This document shows positions 20,956-29,430 of a stretch of 32,486 bases of DNA, in pieces. This DNA is from CAIJKW01 sp964443365. Lineage in GTDB: Bacteria; Patescibacteriota; Minisyncoccia; Phycocordibacterales; CAIZLB01. The stretch lies in assembly GCA_964443365.1 (NCBI GenBank), contig CAYUCM010000003.1:1-32486 (forward strand). Reading direction: 5' to 3'. A program made the position numbers and the translations under genes. Every line of letters begins with the position of its first letter. Positions within the stretch are counted from its first letter, which is position 1. Under the pieces are notes generated by a model. The model ran no database searches and had not been told where the DNA came from. It saw only the letters and a program-made list of their open reading frames with translations.

Positions 20956-21795
20956 TTATATCTCAGTCAAGACTTCTGCGCCATAATCTGTAATCAAAAT
21001 TGTGTGTTCAGAATGAGTTGCACGTTTTCCGTCAACGGTTTTATATGTGTATCCGTCAGATGCAATTTTAGCTTCACCCTTACCTTCTGCAATAATTGGT
21101 TCTATTGCGATAACCATTCCAGGCTTAAGAGTAACCCCCTGCCCCTTCATTCCTCCAAAGTTTGGAATAAACGGATCTTCATGAACAGAATAACCAACTC
21201 CATGTCCACCAAAAATTTCTACAATATTAAAGCCAAATGTTTTTTTATAGTGTGCAAAGGTTTTTTCTACAATATGGCCAATGTCTCCAGTTTTAATTCC
21301 CTTTGGATAATCTTTTGTCCAATTCTTTAACGAATCAACGACAGCATCAAGGCAGGCCTCTCCAGATTCAATAAGTTTCTTGCCTTTAAGGTCAACTTCT
21401 CCAACTGGAATTGTAATTGCGGAATCGACAAAAAGACCCTTATAAGAAATACCCATATCCAAAGTTAAAACATCCCCATCTTTTATAGCGAAGGGGTTTT
21501 CATTGGGAATACCGTGAACTACTGAATCATTAGCGGAAAGACAGAGCGCTGCGGGATAGGGTCTATTTGCAATTGCTGGTGTAAAACCTAAAAAAGAGGG
21601 CACGGCATCCTCTTTTTTGGTTAATTTTCTTGCCAGATCTTCTAATTCTGATGACATCATGCCAATTTTAACTGATTTTTTGAGCTCATTTAATATAAAA
21701 GCAAGCTTATGACCCGCCTCCCTTAATATTTTTATATCCTCAGGCGTCTTTATCGTTACGGATTTTATTGGTTTTTTAGGTGATGTTTTGGTCAT
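20956..21795 (-). CDS. map: Methionine aminopeptidase type I
   Basis: The 279-residue enzyme has the pita-bread fold motifs: TLDMGISYKGLFVDSA (two metal Asp), GGHGVGYSVHEDPFIPNF (metal His), IAIEPI (metal Glu) and HSEHTILI (last Glu). It removes the initiator methionine. A short N-terminal extension of about 15 lysine-rich residues precedes IKTPEDIKILREAG. In many bacteria map lies in the secY-adk-map cluster; here adk is directly upstream and virD4-like follows after 9 nt. A TTGACT/AGTCAA hairpin (20947-20952, 20965-20970) holds the stop in its loop and ends next to the following ATG. Confidence 0.96.
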   Translation of the reverse strand: MTKTSPKKPIKSVTIKTPEDIKILREAGHKLAFILNELKKSVKIGMMSSELEDLARKLTKKEDAVPSFLGFTPAIANRPYPAALCLSANDSVVHGIPNENPFAIKDGDVLTLDMGISYKGLFVDSAITIPVGEVDLKGKKLIESGEACLDAVVDSLKNWTKDYPKGIKTGDIGHIVEKTFAHYKKTFGFNIVEIFGGHGVGYSVHEDPFIPNFGGMKGQGVTLKPGMVIAIEPIIAEGKGEAKIASDGYTYKTVDGKRATHSEHTILITDYGAEVLTEI

Positions 21796-21845
21796 TTATA
21801 GTTTTTATTGATTATACATCACCTATTAAATATGACAATTCCCTT

Positions 21846-22439
21846 CTACCAGCTCAGTCTAGACATAATATCCTTGTGAACCTGATCTATTGTTTGTTCG
21901 CCATTAACTTCTACAAAGTAATATCCAGGGTGATGTTTAAAGTATTCAATTGCAGGATTAACTTCAGTATCAAACCACGACAATCTCTTTTCTATTGAAT
22001 CTAACGAGTCATCAGATCTGCCACGTGAGGTCAGTCTAGCTCTGGACCACTCTTTGCCAACCTTCACATGAACAACAACAGGTCTTTGCAGGTTGTAAAA
22101 ATCTATAGCAGAATCAAATACCAACGCTTCTTGATATGATCTGGGCATACCGTCAACTACCAAATGTTTTTGATCATCCATTTCATTAACAAAGAAATGT
22201 GCCCAATTCCAAACAGCCAAGAAATCCGGCTGCCTTCCGCCCTCTTCCGCAATCTTTCTAGATAAATTATTAGAATATCCTTCACCTTTTATAAACTGTC
22301 TAAACTTTTCTCCAGTTTCTAGATAAAAAATAGGTCTTTTTTCAGGATCTCTGTTTTCAATTTCATGCATTAGAAGTTGCGCCTGTGTTCCCTTTCCACA
22401 ACCAGAGCGTCCTATAAAAATAAAAGTTCTTTGTGACAT
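21846..22439 (-). CDS. adk: Adenylate kinase, short-LID form
   Basis: The 197-residue kinase has the P-loop IGRSGCGKGTQAQ (9-21), VVDGMPRSYQEAL (the NMP-binding DG-PR motif), a LID region SRGRSDDSLDSIEKRL containing the DD and R residues, and no zinc cysteines. It balances AMP, ADP and ATP. It lies in the secY-adk-map arrangement, but a 46-residue gene and a hydrolase separate it from secY. Confidence 0.92.
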   Translation of the reverse strand: MSQRTFIFIGRSGCGKGTQAQLLMHEIENRDPEKRPIFYLETGEKFRQFIKGEGYSNNLSRKIAEEGGRQPDFLAVWNWAHFFVNEMDDQKHLVVDGMPRSYQEALVFDSAIDFYNLQRPVVVHVKVGKEWSRARLTSRGRSDDSLDSIEKRLSWFDTEVNPAIEYFKHHPGYYFVEVNGEQTIDQVHKDIMSRLSW

Positions 22440-22487
22440 ATTTATATTATCGCATAGTTATTGAAAAATTAAAATTTTTAACGAAAA

Positions 22488-22517
22488 GAGGGGCGCCGGA
22501 AAATTCCGGCGCCCCTC
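22488..22517. terminator. Very strong hairpin terminator
   Basis: GAGGGGCGCCGGAA pairs perfectly over 14 bp with TTCCGGCGCCCCTC, with only two unpaired bases at the tip. On the minus strand TTTTCG follows. It ends the 46-residue gene and separates it from adk. Confidence 0.85.
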
Positions 22518-22545
22518 AGCATTCTTGGCCAGACCGCAACCAAGA

Positions 22546-22686
22546 CTACAGTCCTGAACCGAAGATCTTTCTGATAATGACCACCAACAGCACTGTTACC
22601 ATGACGATTACGGCAAACTGAGTGTTGGTATATTCATATCCTGGTCCGAGGTTCACAATGGCTAATACATCACGAGCATGATTCAT
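22546..22686 (-). CDS. Single-span membrane miniprotein (46 residues)
   Basis: The frame reads MNHARDVLAIVNLGPGYEY, then TNTQFAVIVMVTVLLVVII, and ends RKIFGSGL. One transmembrane helix (about 24-38) is followed by a positive RK, so the N-terminus is probably outside. Such proteins often bind or modulate a larger membrane protein. I do not recognise the family. The gene has GC-richer codons than its neighbours, its own very strong terminator, and a stop codon in an AGGAC-TGTA-GTCTT hairpin. It was too short for ordinary ORF calling. Confidence 0.6.
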   Translation of the reverse strand: MNHARDVLAIVNLGPGYEYTNTQFAVIVMVTVLLVVIIRKIFGSGL

Positions 22687-22766
22687 ACCTAAACGGGGTT
22701 ATGGTTTGCAAACATAGATGGCACCACCGAGCATCATCCGATAACACAATACACCTTTTACTACAA

Positions 22767-23381
22767 TTATTCAAACGCCTCCATCTCTTCGATAACACTC
22801 AAAATCAAATCTGAAAACTTCTCGTGTTTAAATTTAGCATGAGGCAAAGAAAAATCATCCATAAATTCATTGTGTCTTTTGTGGGGAATCAATATCTTTT
22901 TAGAATCTGGTAATAATCCAAAATTTAAAAAAATATTAGCTAATCTTTCTAGCCAATCAAAGGTTGATATAATTTCGATAAAAGGTATTTTAATGTTCAG
23001 ACCTCTGTAAACACCGCAAACGGAAGTTATAGTCTTTATTCGATAATTGATTTTGGCTGTTTTAATAGCAATCCAAGTTCCCAAACTTTGCGACACAACG
23101 TCAACATCTTCTCTCATTTCATTTATTTGTTTAGACAAATCTCTTGATGCTTTTACAACCTGCCAAGGCCAAACTCCACCAGACCACTTAAACACAATAA
23201 CCCTTCTTCCCGTTTTTCTTATGGAATCCAACCAATCCGGATAAACCTCACTTGAATAATCTGGCACGACGTTCAACATTTTATAAAACCAAATGACAAT
23301 TTTTTGAACGGGAATTTTTTTGGCGCTAATATAATTTGATCCATGTATGTAAATTATTGGCCTAATATTTTTATTTTCCAT
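22767..23381 (-). CDS. Alpha/beta-hydrolase-like protein
   Basis: This encodes 204 residues. IIYIHGSN (the HG oxyanion motif), RVIVFKWSGGVWPW, then DVVSQSLGTWIAIKTAK, where the nucleophile elbow is S-x-S-x-G rather than G-x-S-x-G, and HKRHNEFMDDF near the end, which could supply the catalytic His. The substrate is unknown. A serine nucleophile is plausible, but the changed first glycine is unusual. It lies between the secY terminator and the miniprotein gene on the same strand. Confidence 0.6.
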   Translation of the reverse strand: MENKNIRPIIYIHGSNYISAKKIPVQKIVIWFYKMLNVVPDYSSEVYPDWLDSIRKTGRRVIVFKWSGGVWPWQVVKASRDLSKQINEMREDVDVVSQSLGTWIAIKTAKINYRIKTITSVCGVYRGLNIKIPFIEIISTFDWLERLANIFLNFGLLPDSKKILIPHKRHNEFMDDFSLPHAKFKHEKFSDLILSVIEEMEAFE

Positions 23382-23414
23382 ATATTTATAAATATATTAA
23401 CATTTTTTGCAGAT

Positions 23415-23445
23415 AAGAAAAAACCGCCAAGCGACGGTTTCTTCT
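23415..23445 (-). terminator. Terminator of the spc operon after secY
   Basis: AAGAAAAAACCG pairs with CGGTTTCTTCTT (one mismatch) around a CCAAGCGA-like loop; on the minus strand the stem ends in a T-run. It lies 40 nt after the secY stop. Confidence 0.75.
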
Positions 23446-23484
23446 TATTGAGTCTTGTAAAAACTTGTTCAAACAAATTAAATC

Positions 23485-24759
23485 CTAGTACTCTCTCATT
23501 GTAAGTTGCGCATCGATTTTCTTTAGCAAATCGATAATAACTTGAACAACAATCAAAAGAGATGTTCCCCCAACAGTAAGGGCTGTAATAGATGTAAACG
23601 CATGCAATATTGATGGTAATACCGCAATAAGTCCCAAGAATAGAGCACCAACAAGAGTTAATCTTCCAACCATTTTTGCCAAATATTCAGTTGTAGGATC
23701 TCCCGGTCTAACTCCAGGAACAAACGCTCCGCCCTTTTGTAGGTTCTCTGAAATACTCTTTGGGTCAAAAGTAACAGCTGTGTAGAAGTATGTGAAGAAG
23801 AATACCAAGATAAAGTACAGAATAGAATAAATCCAAGGGTTTTGCATGTAATCAGCAACAATTTTAGCAACATTTGATATACCAGGATTTCCCAAGTATG
23901 CAAGCATATTCAAGACCATTTGAGGTAGAAGAAGAATTGATAGTGCAAAGATTATTGGAATAACTCCAGCTTGATTCAATCTGAATGGTAAATATGTTGA
24001 AGATCCACCATACATCTTTCCTCCTCTAACTTGCTTTGCATATGTTACAGGAACAGGACGTTCCGCTTCTGTAATATAGACCACTCCCATAATCGCCAAA
24101 AGACCAATAATTCCGATAACAATAAATAGTGGGATTTGTGATGCGTCTGTATAAATATATTCCATTTGACCAAAAATTGATGGTATTCTACTTACGATTC
24201 CAGCAAAGATAATTAATGAAACACCGTTTCCAATACCAAATTCTGAGACAAGCTCGCCAATCCACATAAGAATCATTGAACCTGCGACAATAATTGCCAC
24301 ATTGGTTATTAATCCAAAGTTACCCAATGAACTTATAACGCCTTCTTTTTGAAGTAGAGCCAAGAATCCCAAACCTTCAATAGCAGCAAGTGGAACTGTA
24401 AGAGCTCTAGTATAAAAATTGAACTTCTTTCTTCCTCCGTCACCCTCTTCTGAAACCATCGCCTTCATTCTAGGAGAAAGCATAGTAGAAAGTTGCATTA
24501 TAATTGACGATGTAATATATGGACTTACACCAAGCATTATAATAGAAAGAGTTGAAAGACCTCCTCCTGAGAATATATTCAAAAGGCCAAAGAATTGATT
24601 ATTACTCAAAAATCTAGCTAGAACTTCTTGATCAACTCCAGGAACTGGAATCGTTGCAAGAAATCTAAATGCAATAAATGCGCCAAGTACGAACAGAATT
24701 TTATTGCGCAATGATTTGTCCGTAAAAAGATGCTTAATCTTTATAAGAAATTTTTCCAT
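23485..24759 (-). CDS. secY: Preprotein translocase subunit SecY
   Basis: The 424-residue protein has ten transmembrane helices and SecY landmarks: FRFLATIPVPGVD in helix 1, SIIMLGVSPYITSSIIMQL in helix 2, ALTVPLAAIEG, EFGIGNGVSLIIFAGI, TYAKQVRGGKMYGGSSTYLPFRLNQAGVIPIIFA, and FFFTYFYTAVTFDPKSISENLQKGGAFVPGVRPG. It forms the protein-conducting channel. It is the last gene of the ribosomal cluster. adk and map follow after two interposed genes. Confidence 0.97.
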   Translation of the reverse strand: MEKFLIKIKHLFTDKSLRNKILFVLGAFIAFRFLATIPVPGVDQEVLARFLSNNQFFGLLNIFSGGGLSTLSIIMLGVSPYITSSIIMQLSTMLSPRMKAMVSEEGDGGRKKFNFYTRALTVPLAAIEGLGFLALLQKEGVISSLGNFGLITNVAIIVAGSMILMWIGELVSEFGIGNGVSLIIFAGIVSRIPSIFGQMEYIYTDASQIPLFIVIGIIGLLAIMGVVYITEAERPVPVTYAKQVRGGKMYGGSSTYLPFRLNQAGVIPIIFALSILLLPQMVLNMLAYLGNPGISNVAKIVADYMQNPWIYSILYFILVFFFTYFYTAVTFDPKSISENLQKGGAFVPGVRPGDPTTEYLAKMVGRLTLVGALFLGLIAVLPSILHAFTSITALTVGGTSLLIVVQVIIDLLKKIDAQLTMREY

Positions 24760-24814
24760 ATTTTTTGGTCGAAAGACCGATTATATCTTGTTAATCAAAA
24801 ATCAAAAGATGAAT

Positions 24815-25255
24815 CTATTTGATTGATCCACCCGCTTTCTCGATCAAAGATTTTACTGAAGCAGAAACAGCACAATCTACTACATTAACTGCAGGAATAG
24901 ATTCTTCTGTTTTACCCAAAATCTTTATACGAGGAAGACGTCCCTTGTAAACTGAAACTATACCCTTTTCTGCAAGTGTAAGCGGAGAAACTTTTTCTCC
25001 AGCTTTGAAAGCAATCAATTTAGTTACATCAACAACTGTTGGTTTCACTTGAATTGATTTGTTGGAATTTTTTCCAAGACCGCGCAGCTTTGGAAGTCTT
25101 TTAATGGTATCTCTAAGCTCTGGTCTTATTTTTCTACCAGCACGAGCACCTTGTCCTTTTGTACCACGTCCAGAAGTCTTACCACGCTTTCCACCTCGTC
25201 CAACCTGGACTGACTTCTTTCTTTTTGTTTTTGATTGTACGTTATGTAATTGCAT
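24815..25255 (-). CDS. rplO: Ribosomal protein uL15
   Basis: The 146-residue protein starts MQLHNVQSKTKRKKSVQVGRGGKRGKTSGRGTKGQ in the L15 style and has the usual GRKIRPELRDTIKRLPKLRG segment. It is a 50S component. It directly follows S5: the uL30 gene found here in most bacteria is missing, a trait shared across the Candidate Phyla Radiation. Confidence 0.96.
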   Translation of the reverse strand: MQLHNVQSKTKRKKSVQVGRGGKRGKTSGRGTKGQGARAGRKIRPELRDTIKRLPKLRGLGKNSNKSIQVKPTVVDVTKLIAFKAGEKVSPLTLAEKGIVSVYKGRLPRIKILGKTEESIPAVNVVDCAVSASVKSLIEKAGGSIK

Positions 25256-25279
25256 GACAATTTTATTATATTCTATTTA

Positions 25280-26092
25280 TTAATTTGTTGAAACCACAGA
25301 TGCGGCCTCAGTTGAATCTGAAGTTCTTCTTGGCTTTTTAAACAAAGAAAGAGCTTTAACCGCAGCTTGTGCATTATTAAGCTTATTCTTTGTTCCAGAA
25401 CGAAGCTTTGCATTTATATCCTTAATTCCGGCCATAACCACAACGTCACGAACTGAAGATCCAGCAACAATTCCCTTTCCTAGGGCTGGTTGCATTTCAA
25501 CTCTTGCACTACAATATTTTGCAGCAACAGCATGTGGAATACTTCCTGTCTTTGTAAGAGGAACTGTAATTAGATTTTGTTTTGCGTCTCTAACTGCCTT
25601 CTCAACAGCAAGTGATGTGTCTGTACCCTTTCCTGTACCAACACCAACCTTACCCTTTTTATCACCGATTACAACAGCTACAGCAAAACTAAAACGTCTA
25701 CCTCCAGCAGAAACTCTGGTTACACGTCTTATGTCTATCATCTTTTGATCAAACTCAGGCTTAGCTCTTGGCTCCCTTCTTGGTCCACCACGTCTATCTC
25801 CGCCTCTTCCTCTTGAATCACCACCACGTCCACCTCTTACTGGACCTCTTCCTCTTGGAGCAAATCCACCTCTTAGAGGCGCTGTTGATTCATTTGATTG
25901 GGAAGTAGCTTCTACAGGCCCTGTAGCAGTCTCTACNNNNNNNNNNNNNNNNNNNNNNNNNNNNNNNNNNNNNNNNNNNNNNNNNNNNNNNNNNNNNNNN
26001 NNNNNNNNNNNNNNNNNNNNNNNNNNNNNNNNNNNNGCGACATTTGTCACCTCTCCCTCGTTTATTATATTGTTGTTCAGTGTATCATTCAT
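25280..26092 (-). CDS. rpsE: Ribosomal protein uS5 with RGG-rich N-terminal extension (gap inside)
   Basis: The S5 core (about residues 115-270) is clear: DIRRVTRVSAGGRRFSFAVAV, GKVGVGTGKG, PALGKGIVAGSSVRDV. It is preceded by more than 100 extra residues. They begin MNDTLNNNIINEGEVTNV, are cut by a 100-N gap, and continue with VETATGPVEATSQSNES and a stretch of RGG, RGR and GGDSRGRGGDRRGG repeats. S5 is usually about 165 residues. Such arginine/glycine tails bind RNA in other proteins. The true extension length is unknown because of the gap, which may represent collapsed repeats. Confidence 0.95.
   Translation of the reverse strand: MNDTLNNNIINEGEVTNVXXXXXXXXXXXXXXXXXXXXXXXXXXXXXXXXXXVETATGPVEATSQSNESTAPLRGGFAPRGRGPVRGGRGGDSRGRGGDRRGGPRREPRAKPEFDQKMIDIRRVTRVSAGGRRFSFAVAVVIGDKKGKVGVGTGKGTDTSLAVEKAVRDAKQNLITVPLTKTGSIPHAVAAKYCSARVEMQPALGKGIVAGSSVRDVVVMAGIKDINAKLRSGTKNKLNNAQAAVKALSLFKKPRRTSDSTEAASVVSTN
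25937..26036. other. Assembly gap (100 N)
   Basis: Exactly 100 N inside the N-terminal extension of rpsE, next to low-complexity coding sequence. Size is unknown. Confidence 0.98.
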
Positions 26093-26097
26093 AATTA

Positions 26098-26445
26098 TTA
26101 AAATTCTAATCCGCCCTCACGAGCACCTTCTGCTAATGCGCGAACGCGACCTGTGTAAATAAAACCTCCTCTATCAAAAACTACCTTTGATATATTTTTT
26201 GACTTTGCAGTTTTTGCAATTTCAATACCAACATTCTTTGCAGATTCAGTTTTTGAACCCTTAGATGTTTTTAACGATGAAGCTGCGGCTAAAGTTTTGC
26301 CGTTTTCATCATCTATAAGTTGAGCATAGATAAATGCATTAGATTTGAATACAGAAAGACGTGGGCAAGATTCTGTACCAGAGATTTTTGCTCTTATTCT
26401 CTTTCTTCTTCTGTCTCTTGATGATAAATGGATATTAGTTTTCAT
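26098..26445 (-). CDS. rplR: Ribosomal protein uL18
   Basis: The 115-residue protein has RRRKRIRAKISGTESCPRLSVFKSNAFIYAQLIDD and a C-terminal VVFDRGGFIYTGRVRALAEGAREGGLEF, both diagnostic for L18. It binds 5S rRNA in the 50S subunit. It lies between L6 and S5 in the spc order. Confidence 0.97.
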   Translation of the reverse strand: MKTNIHLSSRDRRRKRIRAKISGTESCPRLSVFKSNAFIYAQLIDDENGKTLAAASSLKTSKGSKTESAKNVGIEIAKTAKSKNISKVVFDRGGFIYTGRVRALAEGAREGGLEF

Positions 26446-26464
26446 AACTTTTTATTAATTAACT

Positions 26465-26998
26465 TTATGCAGCTTTTTTACCTTGCTTTCTCTTAATTAT
26501 TTCTCCTTCATATCTGAATCCCTTACCCTTATAAGGCTCAGGCTTCTTTAGGGCTCTTACTTGAGAAGCTAGTTGTGAAACCGCTTCTTTATCACAACCG
26601 AAGAAAGTAACTTGACCTTTTTCTGAAGTAACAGTAACTCCCTTTGGAATAGAAATTGATACAGGATGAGAAAATCCTAATGCTAGATTGATCTTGTCTC
26701 CTGCAACATCAGCTTTAAATCCAATACCTTCAAGAAGTAATTTTTTAGTAAAACCTTCTGTAACCCCCTTAACCATGTTCTTAAGATGAGAACCATAAGT
26801 TCCCCAAAGAGCTCTTGATTGCAAGTCATTCTTATGTAGAACAATGTTTGCCGCACCATTCTCTACATTAATATCAAATCCAAGTTTGATATCTCTTTTA
26901 AGCTCACCCTTTGGTCCCTTAACAGTTAAAACATTGTTACTGAAAGTAACTTCTGTGCCTGATGGGATATTTATTGTTTGTTTTCCTATTCTTGACAT
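26465..26998 (-). CDS. rplF: Ribosomal protein uL6
   Basis: The 177-residue protein starts MSRIGKQTINIPSGTEV and ends with the L6 signature PEPYKGKGFRYEGEIIKRKQGKKAA. Its two repeated L6 domains are visible. It is a 50S component near the factor-binding site. Confidence 0.97.
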   Translation of the reverse strand: MSRIGKQTINIPSGTEVTFSNNVLTVKGPKGELKRDIKLGFDINVENGAANIVLHKNDLQSRALWGTYGSHLKNMVKGVTEGFTKKLLLEGIGFKADVAGDKINLALGFSHPVSISIPKGVTVTSEKGQVTFFGCDKEAVSQLASQVRALKKPEPYKGKGFRYEGEIIKRKQGKKAA

Positions 26999-27008
26999 AT
27001 ATTTTAAA

Positions 27009-27398
27009 TTACCAAATCTTAAAGAGAACTTCTCCTCCGACCTTTTCTTTCTTAGCTTGACGATCTGTCATAATACCCTTTGGAGTTGTAAGAACTAAAG
27101 AACCATATCCATTCATAACAGATCTGATTTCCTTTGCCTTTGAATAAACTCTACGTGAGTTTTTTGAGATTTGCTCTATCCCCTCAATTCTTGGCTTTCC
27201 GTCAACGTATGCAAGCTCAACGTCCAAAGTCTTTATAACTTTCTTTCCTTTTTTAGAAAAATCAGCTATAAAACCTTCTTTTTTAAGCAAAGCAAGCAAC
27301 GCTTCTTTAAGCTTTGAATAAGGTAATGTTATTGTAGACTTTCCAGCTACATTAGCATTCTTAATATTTATTATTGTTTGTGAAATTGGATCTACCAT
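27009..27398 (-). CDS. rpsH: Ribosomal protein uS8
   Basis: The 129-residue protein starts MVDPISQTIINIKNA and ends GGEVLFKIW, with the central SRRVYSKAKEIRSVMNGYGSLVLTTPKGIMTD signature of S8. It binds helix 21 of 16S rRNA. Its ATG overlaps the S14 stop by 7 nt (ATGGTAG), so translation is coupled. In other bacteria S8 also represses this operon. Confidence 0.97.
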   Translation of the reverse strand: MVDPISQTIINIKNANVAGKSTITLPYSKLKEALLALLKKEGFIADFSKKGKKVIKTLDVELAYVDGKPRIEGIEQISKNSRRVYSKAKEIRSVMNGYGSLVLTTPKGIMTDRQAKKEKVGGEVLFKIW

Positions 27399-27577
27399 GA
27401 TGATTTTGTTATTCCTGGGATTCTGCCTTCATTAGCAGCCTCTCTAAAACAAATACGGCACATAGCGAAGTCACGCATGTAGCCATGGGCACGACCGCAT
27501 CTAAAGCAACGTCTAACAACGCGACTTTTAAATTTTGGTTTCTTTAACGATCTTACAAATGTTGATGTTTTTGCCAT
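27392..27577 (-). CDS. rpsN: Ribosomal protein uS14, zinc-binding short form
   Basis: This 61-residue S14 has the type Z motif: C24-x2-C27 (CFRC) and C40-x2-C43 (CRIC), then FREAANEGRIPGITKSSW. It binds zinc in the 30S head. Confidence 0.97.
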   Translation of the reverse strand: MAKTSTFVRSLKKPKFKSRVVRRCFRCGRAHGYMRDFAMCRICFREAANEGRIPGITKSSW

Positions 27578-27625
27578 ATCTTTGTGTTTTTGAATCCTAG
27601 CAGTTTAATGCCTTAAAGTCAACGT

Positions 27626-28177
27626 TTATTTAACGTCTTCCTTTTTGAATAGGAATCCCAAGTGGTCCATTAATGCTTTGACTTCGGCCTTAGTCTTAGC
27701 TGTTGTAACCAAGGTTACAGCAAAACCAAATACGTCCTTAATATCTTCATCAGATGTTTCAGGAAATACTGTATGCTCCTTGATTCCAAGTGTGTAATTA
27801 CCCATATTATCAACTGCAGAGATTTTTATACCTCTAAAGTCTCTAGTACGAGGTAGAGCAATATTTACCAACTTCTCCAGGAAGCTCCACATTCTCTCTC
27901 CTCTTAGAGTAGCTTGCCATCCAACAACATCACCCTCTCTAACCTTAAATGAAGCGATAGACTTCTTAGCGGCAGTTTGAGTTGCTTTTTGTCCAGCGAT
28001 TTTTGTTAGACGATCTCCAATCAACTCTTTCTTCTTTGCGTCCTTAATTGACCCTGTTGCAGCAGAAAGAACAACCTTGGTCATTTTTGGCGCTTGAAGT
28101 TTGTTAGTATAACCAAACTCAGCCTTTAGAGCTTCATATGCGGCTACTGATTTATCTTTAACGGTTTGATGTTTCAT
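27626..28177 (-). CDS. rplE: Ribosomal protein uL5
   Basis: The 183-residue protein has KMTKVVLSAATG, KSIASFKVREGDVVGWQATLRG, MWSFLEKLVNIALPRTRDFRGI and NYTLGIKEHTVFPE, the usual L5 series. It links 5S rRNA to the 50S central protuberance. Confidence 0.97.
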   Translation of the reverse strand: MKHQTVKDKSVAAYEALKAEFGYTNKLQAPKMTKVVLSAATGSIKDAKKKELIGDRLTKIAGQKATQTAAKKSIASFKVREGDVVGWQATLRGERMWSFLEKLVNIALPRTRDFRGIKISAVDNMGNYTLGIKEHTVFPETSDEDIKDVFGFAVTLVTTAKTKAEVKALMDHLGFLFKKEDVK

Positions 28178-28200
28178 AAAATTTCTTTAATAATTAATAT

Positions 28201-28500
28201 CTATATTGCTTTACCTGTTTTTCTGTCAACTCTTACCATTTTACCTCCGACCTCTTTTTTACCAACGCGAGTAGGCTTTCCATCTACAACAATCGCAACA
28301 TTTGAGATGTGTACAGGCATTGCCATTTCAACAACCTGACCTTTTTCACCACTTCTTCTTGCTTTTCTGTGCTTCTTAAGAACGTTAACACCATCGACAA
28401 GAACTTTTGATTCTACAGGAAGAGCCTTCAAAACCTTTCCGGTCTTTCCCTTATCTTTCCCTGCTATCACTATTACATTGTCTCCTTTCTTGATTTTCAT
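28201..28500 (-). CDS. rplX: Ribosomal protein uL24
   Basis: This 99-residue protein opens with the KOW motif MKIKKGDNVIVIAGKDKGKTGKVLKALP and continues with VLVDGVNVLKKHRKARRSGEKGQVVE, as in L24, a 50S assembly initiator. The stop codon is in an AATA-TAGA-TATT mini-hairpin. Confidence 0.97.
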   Translation of the reverse strand: MKIKKGDNVIVIAGKDKGKTGKVLKALPVESKVLVDGVNVLKKHRKARRSGEKGQVVEMAMPVHISNVAIVVDGKPTRVGKKEVGGKMVRVDRKTGKAI

Positions 28501-28529
28501 ATTTGTAAATTTATGTTGCGATTATTAAT

Positions 28530-28901
28530 TTATACTATTTCTGGTGCCAAAGAACCAATTTTTTGATATCCCTTTTCAACGATTTCTCTTGGAATTGGAC
28601 CAAAAACACGTCCGCCTATTGGCTCACCCTTTGTCTTATCAATCAAAACTACTGCATTTTCATCAAATCTAACATAAGAACCATCTTTTCTTCTAAATGC
28701 TTTCTTTTGACGAACAACAACAGCGCGATGAACATCCTTCTTTTTAACTGACTTTCTTGGCTCAGCCTTTTGTACAGAAATAATGACTACTTCTCCAAGC
28801 TCTGCATATCTTTTTTTAGAAGATCCAAGAACTTTGAAAACTCGGCCTATCTTTGCGCCTGTGTTATCTGCTATTGAAACTATTGAACGTGGTTGTAACA
28901 T
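28530..28901 (-). CDS. rplN: Ribosomal protein uL14
   Basis: The 123-residue protein starts MLQPRSIVSIADNTGAKIG and carries the L14 signature around VRQKKAFRRKDGSYVRFDENAVVL and GEPIGGRVFGPIPREI. It sits at the 50S interface with the 30S subunit. Confidence 0.98.
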   Translation of the reverse strand: MLQPRSIVSIADNTGAKIGRVFKVLGSSKKRYAELGEVVIISVQKAEPRKSVKKKDVHRAVVVRQKKAFRRKDGSYVRFDENAVVLIDKTKGEPIGGRVFGPIPREIVEKGYQKIGSLAPEIV

Positions 28902-28921
28902 GTTGGTAAAATTATATTTTC

Positions 28922-29185
28922 TTAAATAACTCTAAAGTGTTTATCCTTGGAGATTGGGCGACACTCTTCAATCTCTACTTTATCCCCTATCTTTTTTGTG
29001 TTTCCAGTATCTTGAGCTTTGTACTTCTTATGCTTAGAAACATATTTTTTGTACTTAGGAAGTTTTACATATCTTTGGACAGAAACAACGACAGTATCCT
29101 TCATTTTATCTGAAACAACTACACCAGAAAGAATTTTCTTTCCTGTTGTCTTTGCTTCTTGTTGATTATCTTGTGTCTTTTTCAT
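28922..29185 (-). CDS. rpsQ: Ribosomal protein uS17
   Basis: The 87-residue protein has KKILSGVVVSDKMKDTVVVSVQRYVKLPKYKKYV and KKIGDKVEIEECRPISKDKHFRV, typical of S17. About 15 extra polar residues precede the usual start. Confidence 0.96.
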   Translation of the reverse strand: MKKTQDNQQEAKTTGKKILSGVVVSDKMKDTVVVSVQRYVKLPKYKKYVSKHKKYKAQDTGNTKKIGDKVEIEECRPISKDKHFRVI

Positions 29186-29203
29186 AATAGTTTATTTATC
29201 AAA

Positions 29204-29413
29204 TTATTTTGTATCAATTTTATTTGCGTCAGCTCTAACTTGTGAATTAATTTCTGTAAGTATACGAGCAATATCTTTTCTGATATTTTTCCCTTCTTTT
29301 ACATTCTTGGATTTTGATCCAGCTCCACCAAAACGGAAGTCCTGTAAAGCATCCTTCTTGTCATTAAGGGTCTTGAACAAATCTTTTTTACTTTTATTTT
29401 TAAATTCTGTCAT
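29204..29413 (-). CDS. rpmC: Ribosomal protein uL29
   Basis: The 69-residue helical protein between S17 and L16 has KKDLFKTLNDKKDALQDFRFGGAG and RKDIARILTEINSQ, the L29 helix pair with its R--l/ARi-T signature. It lies at the peptide exit tunnel rim. Confidence 0.92.
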   Translation of the reverse strand: MTEFKNKSKKDLFKTLNDKKDALQDFRFGGAGSKSKNVKEGKNIRKDIARILTEINSQVRADANKIDTK

Positions 29414-29430
29414 ATCTTTTTTATTAATTA

